From CALBZH01 sp964538515 (lineage in GTDB: Bacteria > Desulfobacterota > Syntrophobacteria > Syntrophobacterales > Syntrophobacteraceae): 54,442 nt of DNA. The notes beneath the pieces were generated by a model. That model worked only from the letters and a program-made list of their open reading frames with translations. It ran no database searches and was not told where the DNA came from. Each line of letters starts with the position of its first letter. Position 1 is the stretch's first letter. The DNA lies in assembly GCA_964538515.1 (NCBI GenBank), contig CAZIEW010000032.1, positions 1-54,442 of the forward strand. Reading direction: 5' to 3'. Positions 9,346-16,404 of this stretch are shown one piece after another. The translations under genes were made by a program, and so were the position numbers.

Positions 9346-9985
9346 GGGCTCGAGGACGGGGCAAGCAACGATGCCCGGTTATAGACGCGTCCAATCCCCA
9401 TACGCCGTCAGGCAAGAACGGGCCCTGTCGAGACAACGGGACCCCCTACCACGCCACCGGCAACATTCCCTGCTCCGCCCCTGCGGGAGAGCAATCATTT
9501 CGGCACATTCGAATCCTGATCGTCACGCCCAACCGCCCGCTTCGGATTCCTCCAGGATGTGACAAGCTGTAAGACTCTGCACATCGTTTTCTGGAGGGGA
9601 TCTCCTGAAGTTTTGTGCATAGGGTGAACGTGCAAGATATTGGACTTTGGTCCAATGGTGCTTTCTGAGGAGGTCTTGATAAAAAGGGAAGATATAAAGG
9701 GCCCTAACCCTGGCATCCCTCTCCAGAAGCACCTTGACCACGGTCTCTTTGCCTGCTTCGCAGATGATCTCGGCTTCCCGTGCGTCCATGGATCCTCGTC
9801 GATTGGTGATCGGGCCAAAGGCGTTTCATCACAATATTGCACATTTCCATATCAGATTGCTGCGGCGATGTTCCGTCAAAAGTGAGCAGGGGCTGAACGG
9901 TTACACTTTAAGTTGACTCTCCTGAACTGAGGCCCTTAAATGGACTCTGCTCATACACTTTGTCATACAACACAGGATGTGGTAG
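9346..9985. other. Low-coding region after the second kinase
   Basis: These 640 bp contain no intact gene that I can support. The only recognisable trace is the IS66-like fragment on the minus strand at 9697-9789. The last 100 bp before the lipoprotein gene are AT-richer. No terminator with a clear T run was found after the kinase stop codon. Confidence 0.45.
9697..9789 (-). pseudogene. Remnant of an IS66-type transposase N-terminus (tentative)
   Basis: The minus-strand frame reads MDAREAEIICEAGKETVVKV followed by LLERDARVRAL. This resembles the opening helix of IS66-family TnpC transposases (typically ...EAxxIYxAGxEAVVxxLLxLxARIxxLE). The resemblance ends there: the frame continues for about 60 codons without the downstream IS66 zinc-finger or DDE motifs, and no inverted ends were found. 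I read it as a decayed fragment at the edge of the accessory island. A chance resemblance over 30 residues remains possible. Confidence 0.35.
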
Positions 9986-10576
9986 ATGACGGATCAAATG
10001 GTGAGAGGGGCACTTCTTCTTGTTCTCCTCTTTTCAAGCGGTTGTGTTAGTGTTCATTATCAAGAGCCAGGGTACGCGGCTACTGGCGACTCATTGTTCT
10101 ATGAATCAGTCCATGACAAATATAGCGAGCGGGTTTTAAGACTCAAAAAGGATCTTGAATCTCTGGGTAATGACATTGACGAGAGAGAAGCTTTCCTAAT
10201 CGCTAATACGGCAATTAGGTTTTCGATGGTTCTTGCAAACCAGTATGAATTAGTTTGGCCTCCTCTGTGGCACAATCATCTTGTGAACAAAGGGAGGAGA
10301 AAATGGGGATTATGTTATCACTGGGCACATGATCTCATTGAATGCCTGCGTGGACTTGATCAGAAAAGCTTTGACTTCCACGTGGCCATTGCAAACGAGG
10401 ACTCATGGAGTACTCATACCAGCGTAATCATTTCTGCTAAGGGGAAGACCTTCGAGGATGGAATCGTCCTTGACCCATGGAGAAACTCTGGCACGCTATA
10501 TTGGATCCCAACAAAAGAAGACCGATATCCTTGGAAGCTCGAGCGATCTCCATGGAAACGCCAACAGAACAAATAA
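9986..10576 (+). CDS. Putative lipoprotein with papain/transglutaminase-like Cys-His-Asp pattern
   Basis: Not recognised as a named family. The 196-residue product starts with a lipoprotein signal (hydrophobic stretch then LFSSGC, lipidated Cys20), so it is probably anchored in an envelope membrane. A Cys110 in KWGLCYHWAHDL, a His144 in STHTSVII and an Asp163 in VLDPWRNSG occur in the order and spacing typical of transglutaminase-like or papain-like cysteine hydrolases; this functional reading is inference. The ATG at 9986 has AGGA eight bases upstream. The gene is visibly AT-richer than its neighbours and sits alone between a transposase remnant and toxin-antitoxin modules, suggesting acquired DNA. 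Confidence 0.7.
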   Translation: MTDQMVRGALLLVLLFSSGCVSVHYQEPGYAATGDSLFYESVHDKYSERVLRLKKDLESLGNDIDEREAFLIANTAIRFSMVLANQYELVWPPLWHNHLVNKGRRKWGLCYHWAHDLIECLRGLDQKSFDFHVAIANEDSWSTHTSVIISAKGKTFEDGIVLDPWRNSGTLYWIPTKEDRYPWKLERSPWKRQQNK

Positions 10577-10812
10577 CTTACTAGAGTCATTGTGCTAATA
10601 ATTAGATTCAAAAGCCGCGAAACCACTTAATCCACTGTGTATACATAGGTGCCAAACAGGTCGTGCTGCGAGTCTTTCTGTTCCAGAAGATACCCCCCGC
10701 ATACGATCACGTTGGAAGGTCGTCAATGAATCGGTACTCGGCTTGGTGACATCTATTCCGACGAACCACGTGTTTCGGACTTCAGCCATGAGGAGCAGCT
10801 GAGCCCTTCGGT

Positions 10813-11148
10813 GTGGAATCCCTGCCTGACCCCACCCACACGATCGCAAGTTTTGGAATAAGCTTTGGACAGGATGAAATCAAGAAGATTCGACCTTGTG
10901 TTTTAGTGGCGGCCACCCCTATCAATCAAGCCAGAAGAACAGTTCCGGTTCTCCCGTTTTCCTCTTCCGGCAACCCGCCGCACCCGCCAATCACTGTGAA
11001 GGTTTCCTGCATGGGGAAGAATGCCCTCGCCGTCTGCGACCAATTACGACCGGTGGACAAGACCCGCCTTACCGACTGGATTGAGGTGATGGATCAGCAG
11101 TCGCTTGATTCCATCGGCAAAGCGCTTCAGCAGATCCTCTCCCTCTAG
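10813..11148 (+). pseudogene. N-terminally decayed MazF/PemK-type toxin
   Basis: From about 10873 the frame encodes DEIKKIRPCVLVAATPINQA, then a core VPVLPFSSS and a C-terminal half containing ALAVCDQLRPVDKTRL, typical of the MazF/PemK endoribonuclease fold. The expected N-terminus (a short strand with RGD-type motif before the IKK-RPC segment) is missing; the upstream codons MESLPDPTHTIASFGISFGQ do not match the family. No ribosome binding site precedes the ATG and no antitoxin gene is adjacent. I read it as an inactivated toxin relic. A short functional variant using a downstream start cannot be excluded. Confidence 0.6.
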
Positions 11149-11177
11149 TCGGCAATATCAGGCTGGAAGAACCGCCA

Positions 11178-11226
11178 AAATCCCTGGTGTGGAAAACACA
11201 GCCTGACTGGTCCGACATGGTCTAAG
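11178..11226. repeat. Partial copy of the island's degenerate repeat
   Basis: The stretch with CTGGTGTGG and CACAGCCTGACTGGTCC resembles the central part of the longer repeats at 12011, 12992 and 13964 (compare TCTGGTGTGC and CCCAGCCTGAACGGTCCC). It lies between the MazF relic and the Phd/PIN pair. Similarity is short, so the assignment is tentative. Confidence 0.4.
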
Positions 11227-11289
11227 GCTTGAAAGACGGTCCAGACCCTCCTTTTTGCCGCACCTGGATATTTATTTGCGACAAAGTTC

Positions 11290-11336
11290 TTGACATGGGC
11301 TTGAGAGACCATAAACTAAGTCCATTAAACTAAGTC
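11290..11336 (+). promoter_or_regulatory. Promoter and repeated operator of the Phd/PIN operon
   Basis: A perfect -35 TTGACA (11290-11295) is followed after 16 bases by TAAACT (11312-11317). The 11-mer TAAACTAAGTC occurs twice, at 11312-11322 and 11326-11336, 14 bp apart, covering the -10 and start region. Paired direct repeats of this kind suit cooperative binding by a Phd-type antitoxin, the usual autoregulator; binding here is inferred. Confidence 0.65.
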
Positions 11337-11351
11337 TTATTAGGGGATCAT

Positions 11352-11597
11352 ATGCGGACATACAACATTCACGATGCCAAAACCCATTTATCTCGCCTGG
11401 TGGAGCAAGCCGCCAACGGAGAGCCTTTCGTCATCGCCAAGGCCGGGAAGCCAATGGTCAAGGTTATTCCGCTCAATGCTCGGGAACCTTCGCGGATCAA
11501 ACGGTTCGGTTTCATGGCTGGGCAGATTAACGTGCCGGCCGACTTCGACCGGATGGGCGAAGCCGAAATCATGAAGATGTTTGAAGGGGACGCATGA
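11352..11597 (+). CDS. Phd/YefM-type antitoxin
   Basis: Antitoxin of 81 residues. The N-terminal part MRTYNIHDAKTHLSRLVEQA and the following GEPFVIAKAGKPMVKVIP are typical of the Phd/YefM DNA-binding fold; the C-terminal tail would wrap the toxin. AGGGG precedes the ATG by five bases. The stop overlaps the ATG of the downstream PIN toxin by four bases (ATGA), implying translational coupling. The antitoxin is expected to repress its own promoter through the direct repeats just upstream. Confidence 0.9.
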   Translation: MRTYNIHDAKTHLSRLVEQAANGEPFVIAKAGKPMVKVIPLNAREPSRIKRFGFMAGQINVPADFDRMGEAEIMKMFEGDA

Positions 11598-11980
11598 AGC
11601 TGCTGCTCGACACTCACTTGTTGCTATGGGCGGCACAAGGCGTTGAACATCTACCGGTGGATGCTCAGAGGGTGATGAGCGAGCCTGAAAACGAGTTGTT
11701 CTTCAGCGTCGCCAGCTTGTGGGAAATCGTAATCAAATGTGGCTTGGGCCGCGAAGATTTCAAGGTCGATCCACGAGTGTTGCGACGCGGTCTGTTGGAC
11801 AACGGCTATCTTGAGCTGCCAATTCTCAGTGAGCATGTGGTGGCCGTCATGACCCTACCGCCAATCCATAAAGATCCCTTCGACCGCCTTCTCGTCGCAC
11901 AGGCCATTATCGAGGGCATAACGCTATTGACTGCCGATGTACGGGTTGCCAAATATGCCGGTCCGGTGCAACGCGTCTAG
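11594..11980 (+). CDS. PIN-domain toxin (Sll0205-like VapC)
   Basis: Ribonuclease toxin of 128 residues partnered with the Phd-type antitoxin. PIN acidic residues are visible: Asp6 in LLLDTHLLLW, Glu in SLWEIVIK, and the Asp residues of KDPFDRLLVAQA and LLTADVRV, which together bind the metal. Length is normal for the family. It probably cleaves RNA when freed from its antitoxin; the target cannot be told from sequence. A degenerate island repeat begins 30 bp after the stop. Confidence 0.9.
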   Translation: MKLLLDTHLLLWAAQGVEHLPVDAQRVMSEPENELFFSVASLWEIVIKCGLGREDFKVDPRVLRRGLLDNGYLELPILSEHVVAVMTLPPIHKDPFDRLLVAQAIIEGITLLTADVRVAKYAGPVQRV

Positions 11981-12010
11981 CAACGGCTGTGCAGGGGCAT
12001 TTCCAGTATT

Positions 12011-12129
12011 GAAGGTCAACCCGACCCCTCTCACGTGGTCCTGAATCTTGGAATATCCCCCAGGCAAATATGGTGTCCTTGCTGAGATACACCCCGCCTG
12101 GTCCCTCCCCGGTGGTTTCAACCATGGAG
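12011..12129. repeat. Island repeat copy A (about 119 bp)
   Basis: This starts with GAAGGTCAACCCGACCCCTC and ends near GGTGGTTTCAACCATGG. It aligns along its whole length, with many substitutions, to copies B (12992-13109) and C (13964-14080). It lies exactly between the Phd/PIN pair and the convergent VapC gene. Open frames through it are similar in several frames at once, so I consider it non-coding. Confidence 0.6.
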
Positions 12130-12261
12130 GAGCCATCAGACACCAACCTGAATAGGACGTGAAGAGAGTGTTGACTCGCCCCATAGCACCCTCCCCCATG
12201 GTCCCCAGCATTCAGGACCCACTGTGCATGGCGAAGGACTGCTCCCTCTCTTGCCCCTTTG

Positions 12262-12666
12262 TTACGTGTGCTGCAGGTTTCCAGGTAATTGCACTTGGAT
12301 GGACGAATTCTTGAAGTCGGCGACATTCCGAGTAACAATCACGTCGACGTCTGAGTACCGGGCCGCTTCATGCAACACGGCGTCCTCAAAATCTTTGAAG
12401 GGCAGACGTAGTGCTCTTTCCAGAACCGACTTGTTGACTGGAGCGATTTCGAAGAGACACAGTATAAGGGAAATAGTATCAAAAGCTTTTCCAGCTCCCA
12501 CAGACTTTTTGATCAAATAGTGGAGTGTTGTCACAGTGGACGCGCACAACCACCCCTCAATCTCGCCTGACTCTACAAGCGAAAAGCATCTTGCGGCATC
12601 GCGTGAAAAGGGTTCCCTATCAAGCAGGAGATCCAAGACTACATTGGTGTCGAATAGCACTTTCAA
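12262..12666 (-). CDS. VapC-type PIN-domain toxin
   Basis: PIN ribonuclease toxin of 134 residues: Asp6 in KVLFDTNVVLDLLLDREPF, a hydrophobic core, and the acidic cluster in FKDFEDAVLHEAA and VIVTRNVADF. The ATG (12666) overlaps the stop of the antitoxin gene by four bases, a toxin-second order typical of VapBC. Length and motif order are complete, so it should be active. It is read opposite to the pair before it, showing that the modules arrived or were arranged independently. Confidence 0.88.
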   Translation of the reverse strand: MKVLFDTNVVLDLLLDREPFSRDAARCFSLVESGEIEGWLCASTVTTLHYLIKKSVGAGKAFDTISLILCLFEIAPVNKSVLERALRLPFKDFEDAVLHEAARYSDVDVIVTRNVADFKNSSIQVQLPGNLQHT

Positions 12667-12905
12667 AGGTGCTTCTCCTCAAGATGCCTATGATATTCTT
12701 CTCCAGTAACACCGCTGGTTTTGAGTATGCCTTTGAGGCTCGCGACCTTCGGTGTGATTTCATCATTCTCGTCAAATGATGGTGCATCGAGCTTTTCAAA
12801 GTAATCCGCGACGATCTTTGAGACTGACTTTCCAGTCTTTTTGGAAAACCTCTTTGCTTTCCTTATAAGCCAGTCGTCCAAACGCAGTGTCAATTTCGCT
12901 TGCAT
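12663..12905 (-). CDS. Antitoxin of DUF6364 type
   Basis: Small partner of the PIN toxin, 80 residues from MQAKLTLRLDDWLIRKAKRF. The N-terminal strand and helix (KLTLRLDDWLIRKAK...SVSKIVADYF) resemble ribbon-helix-helix antitoxins of the DUF6364 group; the acidic C-terminal tail would neutralise the toxin. A longer frame starts at 12941, but only the ATG at 12905 is preceded by GGAGG at the right distance. It overlaps the toxin gene by four bases. Promoter and operator lie directly upstream. Confidence 0.85.
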   Translation of the reverse strand: MQAKLTLRLDDWLIRKAKRFSKKTGKSVSKIVADYFEKLDAPSFDENDEITPKVASLKGILKTSGVTGEEYHRHLEEKHL

Positions 12906-12925
12906 GCACAACCTCCATGAGCAAT

Positions 12926-12971
12926 GACGTACAATCAGCAAAAATATACGTCTTTAGCAAACCGATGTCAA
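12926..12971 (-). promoter_or_regulatory. Promoter and palindromic operator of the DUF6364/VapC operon
   Basis: On the minus strand the -35 TTGACA (12971-12966) is perfect and the -10 TATATT (12948-12943) follows after 17 bases. A 6-bp inverted repeat GACGTA/TACGTC (12926-12931 and 12947-12952) spans the -10, a position suited to antitoxin autorepression. Confidence 0.7.
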
Positions 12972-12991
12972 ATTTCGAGGAACGCTGACGT

Positions 12992-13109
12992 GAAGGTCTC
13001 CGACCCCTCCCACGAGATCGGTAGTCATAGAATATCCTGTGGAGAAGTCTGGTGTGCTTCCTGATCCATGCCCAGCCTGAACGGTCCCAGGTGGTTTCGA
13101 CGATGGAAA
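12992..13109. repeat. Island repeat copy B (about 118 bp)
   Basis: Runs from GAAGGTCTCCGACCCCTCCC to GGTGGTTTCGACGATGG. It is close to copy C over the core: both contain GGTGTGCTTCCTGATC or TGATGTGCTTCCTGATCGAC, then CCAGCCTGA. It separates two divergent toxin-antitoxin operons. Confidence 0.65.
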
Positions 13110-13160
13110 AGCTCTCAGGCATGCCACACTGCTTTTTCTGCATGAATGAGCGGTTTCGAC

Positions 13161-13189
13161 TTGAGCCGTCAGCTTCATGCGTATATACT
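13161..13189 (+). promoter_or_regulatory. Promoter of the VapB/VapC (Rv0623-type) operon
   Basis: TTGAGC (13161-13166) and TATACT (13184-13189) are separated by 17 bases. The -10 lies inside the palindrome GTATATAC (13181-13188), a likely VapB operator half. The start codon follows 40 bp downstream. Confidence 0.6.
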
Positions 13190-13228
13190 AAAGCAGTTTA
13201 TCAATACAGGCACACGCGGGAGGGTTTT

Positions 13229-13486
13229 ATGGCGCTTAGCATCAGAAATCCCAGAGCGGAAAAGCTGGCCCGCGAAGTTGCAGCGGAGAGTGGAGAAAGC
13301 ATTACAGAGGCGATCATCCACGCACTGGAGGAGCGACTTGTGCGCCTCAAAGGTCGGCGCTCAACTACCGAGGTCGCCGATGAGATCATGAAGATATCGA
13401 TTCGGTGCAGGGCGCTGCCGGAAAAGGACCGGCGCGAAGCAGACGAGATCCTTGGCTACGATGAGATGGGGGTCCCAAAGCAGTGA
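13229..13486 (+). CDS. vapB: VapB antitoxin, Rv0623-like
   Basis: Antitoxin of 85 residues beginning MALSIRNPRAEKLAREVAAE, the pattern of the Rv0623-like transcription-factor antitoxins: N-terminal ribbon-helix-helix and a C-terminal toxin-binding part (READEILGYDEMGVP). A longer frame opens at 13052, but the ATG at 13229 has GGGAGGG just upstream and matches the family start. It overlaps the toxin start by four bases (GTGA). Confidence 0.92.
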   Translation: MALSIRNPRAEKLAREVAAESGESITEAIIHALEERLVRLKGRRSTTEVADEIMKISIRCRALPEKDRREADEILGYDEMGVPKQ

Positions 13487-13881
13487 TCATCGATACGTCA
13501 GCCCTGATCGCAATACTTCTCGGTGAACCGGAGGCCGAACTTTTCGCTCATGCAATAGCCGTCGCGCCACAGAGGCTTCTAAGTACCTTTTCGGCATTAG
13601 AGACCGGAATTGTGATAGAAGCAAAGAAGGGCGATCTCGGGGGGCGTGAGTTGGATCTACTGATCCACCAGGCAAAGATCGAAATCGTTCCCCTGACAGC
13701 TGAGCACCTGGAAATTGCACGATCTGCCTGGAGAAAGTACGGCAAAGGCCGACACCCGGCGGGGCTCAATATAGGCGACTGTTGTTCCTATGCTCTTGCA
13801 AAGTCTGCCGGTGAACCCCTTCTCTTCAAGGGAGTCGATTTTTCTCAGACAGACATTGAAGCAGTTCATTGGAGGTCCTGA
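13483..13881 (+). CDS. vapC: VapC PIN-domain ribonuclease toxin
   Basis: Toxin of 132 residues, start GTG at 13483 overlapping the vapB stop. PIN catalytic residues are present: Asp4 in MIIDTSALIAIL, Glu in FSALETGIVIEA, Asp in LNIGDCCSYALA and Asp in LFKGVDFSQTDI. The motif IGDCCSYALAK is typical of the VapC group paired with Rv0623-like antitoxins. It is complete and presumably functional. A repeat copy follows about 80 bp after the stop. Confidence 0.93.
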   Translation: MIIDTSALIAILLGEPEAELFAHAIAVAPQRLLSTFSALETGIVIEAKKGDLGGRELDLLIHQAKIEIVPLTAEHLEIARSAWRKYGKGRHPAGLNIGDCCSYALAKSAGEPLLFKGVDFSQTDIEAVHWRS

Positions 13882-13963
13882 TCATAGCCGATGACCTGCC
13901 CCGTTACGTGGATTTTTCCTGAGCCTGCCTCACTTTCGAATGTGACCACCCGAATTTCCGGGA

Positions 13964-14080
13964 GCGGCCTCACCCGCTCCCGCCCTCCCGCATGATCGCT
14001 GGTCATCGAACACCCTGTGGACAATTCTGATGTGCTTCCTGATCGACAACCAGCCTGACCTGTCCCTCGTGGTGTCCTCC
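13964..14080. repeat. Island repeat copy C (about 117 bp)
   Basis: Aligns with copy B from the CCCTCCC segment through TCCCTCGTGGTGTCC with roughly three quarters of positions alike by eye. It marks the right end of the toxin-antitoxin island. Confidence 0.65.
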
Positions 14081-14641
14081 ATAAATATACCGTGCGCATG
14101 GCAACGGGCAGGTGCGGGGATAACGCGATTACCGGTTGTGAACGACAGCGGCATTCCGGTTTGAACTGCAGCCTTCAGTGGGGATCAGGAGGACCAGCAT
14201 AGCATCCGTGTCACCGACCAGTGGCGCATCCGTTTCAGGTGGCACGAGGGAAATGCATTCGATGGCGAAACCGCAGGTTAACGGTTGATTGATGCAGCCC
14301 AAATTTCCCTGCTGTTGATGGACACGGGCGCTCACAATTCTCGCTCTCACGCAAAGCTTCCGGCAACGCAGCCAGATTTCAATAGCCGGATTTCAATACG
14401 GTTTGTGTGCCCGGCTTGCGCCCTCGTTTGGACGATCAGGTTGGTAAGGTGCCGGAGCTTTCGAGAGTGAGGCTGTTTTAGGATTCCTCGAGCTTTCTTA
14501 CGTCCGGTGACAATCGATGTTTCCTTCCGACAAGCTGGCTCGAAGGCGTTGCGGGAATTTCTAGTGCGTCTCTGCGCTGGAATATGATAACTGTAAAAGC
14601 AGGCGGCATCCTATCATCCGTTGTGACTGGAGTGCGAGAGC
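14081..14641. other. Non-coding stretch before the TssBC fusion gene
   Basis: About 560 bp without a gene I can support. Short frames on both strands (for example 14129-14350 minus) have no ribosome binding site or family resemblance. GGATTTCAATA occurs imperfectly twice near 14380-14400. I saw no terminator or promoter of clear quality. Confidence 0.45.
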
Positions 14642-16156
14642 ATGGCAGAGAGGCGACCCATTACTTTTGGCTCAATCGGCCTGGAGCTTACCTCTTCCAT
14701 GGTGGCGATCCGCGCACGAGAGCGACGTGAGATCCCCTTCAGGATCTGCATCCTTGGTGACTTCAGCGGGCGTGAAAGCCGGGGAATTTTGGAGTCGTTA
14801 GAGGGTCGCAAACCGCTTCCTGTAGACCGGGACAACCTCGATGAGGTACTTGCCGGGCTCAAGGTGAGGATCCGCCTGGACCCGGCCGGCGAAATGCTGG
14901 AAGTCGCTTTCAACTGCCTGGATGATTTCCATCCCGACAGTCTGCTCGAGCAACTTGAGATCTTCCAGACCCTCAAAACGACCAGGCGCAAGCTCGATAA
15001 TCCGCGCACCTACAACGACGCGCTGCAAGACCTGCGGCTGCTTGCCGGCGGAAGAATAGTCGAATCGAAGGTACAGCCGTTACTGCGGTCCAAGCCCGCT
15101 TCGCAGCAGGAAAACCTGCTCGACCAGATCGTCGGAGCGCCCCCGCAGCCCTCTGCGCCGGCTGACCACTCCGACATGGAGGCGTTTCTTGAGGCCCTGG
15201 TCAGACCATACCTCGTGCCCGGTGAAGACGCGGAACATGCCCAACTCCAATCTGCTCTTGACGCTTATACATCCGAGTACATGCGCCTGCTCTTGCACCA
15301 TCCCACGTTCCAGGCCATCGAATCGGCCTGGCGCTGCGTGGATTTCCTTGTCTCGCGCGTGGAAACGAATGAGACCCTTGAAATCTGCCTTCTAGATGTT
15401 TCCAAGGCTGAGCTCCAGCAAGACCTGACGGCGTCGGATGATCTGACCCGGAGCTCGATGTATGAGCTCCTTGTGGCGAACAGCAATGAGAAGCCATGGT
15501 CCGTCCTGACCGGAAATTTCACCCTCGATTATGCCGACGCAGAGTTGTTGGGCCGTCTATCCCTGATCATGCATGCGGCCGGCGCGGTCTTCATCGCCGG
15601 ATCCCACACGCATCTCATCGGCTGTGAGGATCTAACGAAAACGATTGATCCACGGAGCTGGCAGCAAGGACCCGATGCCGATACAGCCGGGACCTGGGAC
15701 ACCCTACGCCGATTGCCCCAAGCCGCGAGCATCGGCCTCGTCCTGCCGCGTTTTCTCATGCGCTTGCCCTATGGTCAGGATACGGATCCCATCGACCGTT
15801 TCGACTTTGAGGAAATGGATGCGGAGCCACGGCACAGCGACTATCTCTGGGGCAATGGGGCGTTTGCATGCACCTATCTGCTGGCACAGTCTTTCTCGCG
15901 TTACGGATGGGATATGCAGCCTGGACAGATCCGGAATGTCGAAGGGCTCCCCCTGCATGTCTACAATTTCCAGGGTGAGGCGAGGCTCACCCCCTGCGCC
16001 GAAGTCTTGCTTACGGAGATGGCGGTTGAAGCCATCAGCGAGAGAGGCATCATGGCGCTGGCCACATTAAAGAATACCGATGCCGCGTGTCTTGTCCGGT
16101 TCCAGTCACTGACCGATCCGCCGACGGGTTTGGCGGGAAGATGGAACGGAAGCTGA
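14642..16156 (+). CDS. Type VI secretion sheath protein, TssB-TssC fusion
   Basis: A 504-residue protein joining both subunits of the T6SS contractile sheath. Residues 1-140 are TssB/VipA-like (FRICILGDFSGR near 33-44; FNCLDDFHPDSLLEQ near 90-104). After a linker of about 60 residues, 205-500 are TssC/VipB-like (HPTFQAIESAWRCVDFLVSR; RLPYGQDTDPIDRFDFEE; the C-terminal sheath core). In canonical systems these are two genes, tssB and tssC, that assemble into one tubule. GGAG lies ten bases before the ATG at 14642. No tssA, E-M, Hcp, VgrG or ClpV is encoded in the window, so partners must lie elsewhere or the protein serves another purpose. Fusion is seen in sequence; the role is inferred. Confidence 0.85.
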   Translation: MAERRPITFGSIGLELTSSMVAIRARERREIPFRICILGDFSGRESRGILESLEGRKPLPVDRDNLDEVLAGLKVRIRLDPAGEMLEVAFNCLDDFHPDSLLEQLEIFQTLKTTRRKLDNPRTYNDALQDLRLLAGGRIVESKVQPLLRSKPASQQENLLDQIVGAPPQPSAPADHSDMEAFLEALVRPYLVPGEDAEHAQLQSALDAYTSEYMRLLLHHPTFQAIESAWRCVDFLVSRVETNETLEICLLDVSKAELQQDLTASDDLTRSSMYELLVANSNEKPWSVLTGNFTLDYADAELLGRLSLIMHAAGAVFIAGSHTHLIGCEDLTKTIDPRSWQQGPDADTAGTWDTLRRLPQAASIGLVLPRFLMRLPYGQDTDPIDRFDFEEMDAEPRHSDYLWGNGAFACTYLLAQSFSRYGWDMQPGQIRNVEGLPLHVYNFQGEARLTPCAEVLLTEMAVEAISERGIMALATLKNTDAACLVRFQSLTDPPTGLAGRWNGS

Positions 16157-16404
16157 TGAATCGCTCGAAGACGCCTTGTTATCTGCATCGTTAGTCCTCG
16201 AAATGCCAAACACCCACTATTCATTTCATCCCTGCCAGATCGTACTCGTTGTGCTGTGCTGCGCTGCGCGTATCGGCATTCGACCTTCTGGCAAGCCAAG
16301 TAAACAGGCTGGGGGCCCTTTGCTGGGGAGCGGCGTAAGCTGAGCGGCAAAACTTGCCTTGCGTGCGATCCCAGAGGTCCAGCGGACTCCATGAAGGACG
16401 GCCA

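Noticed and set aside
10595..10849. Another copy of the island repeat, before the MazF relic
   Set aside because: Only a short GGTGTGG...CCTGCCTGACCCC stretch is similar; too weak to call a copy.
12011..14080. Small proteins encoded by the island repeats (frames reading ...GWxxIRKH...)
   Set aside because: Similarity is equal in two or more frames and stops differ between copies, so the repeats are better read as non-coding DNA.
14237..14254. TGGCACGAGG...ATGC as a sigma-54 promoter before the TssBC gene
   Set aside because: The GG and GC dinucleotides are 12 bases apart instead of 10, and the -12 element does not match.
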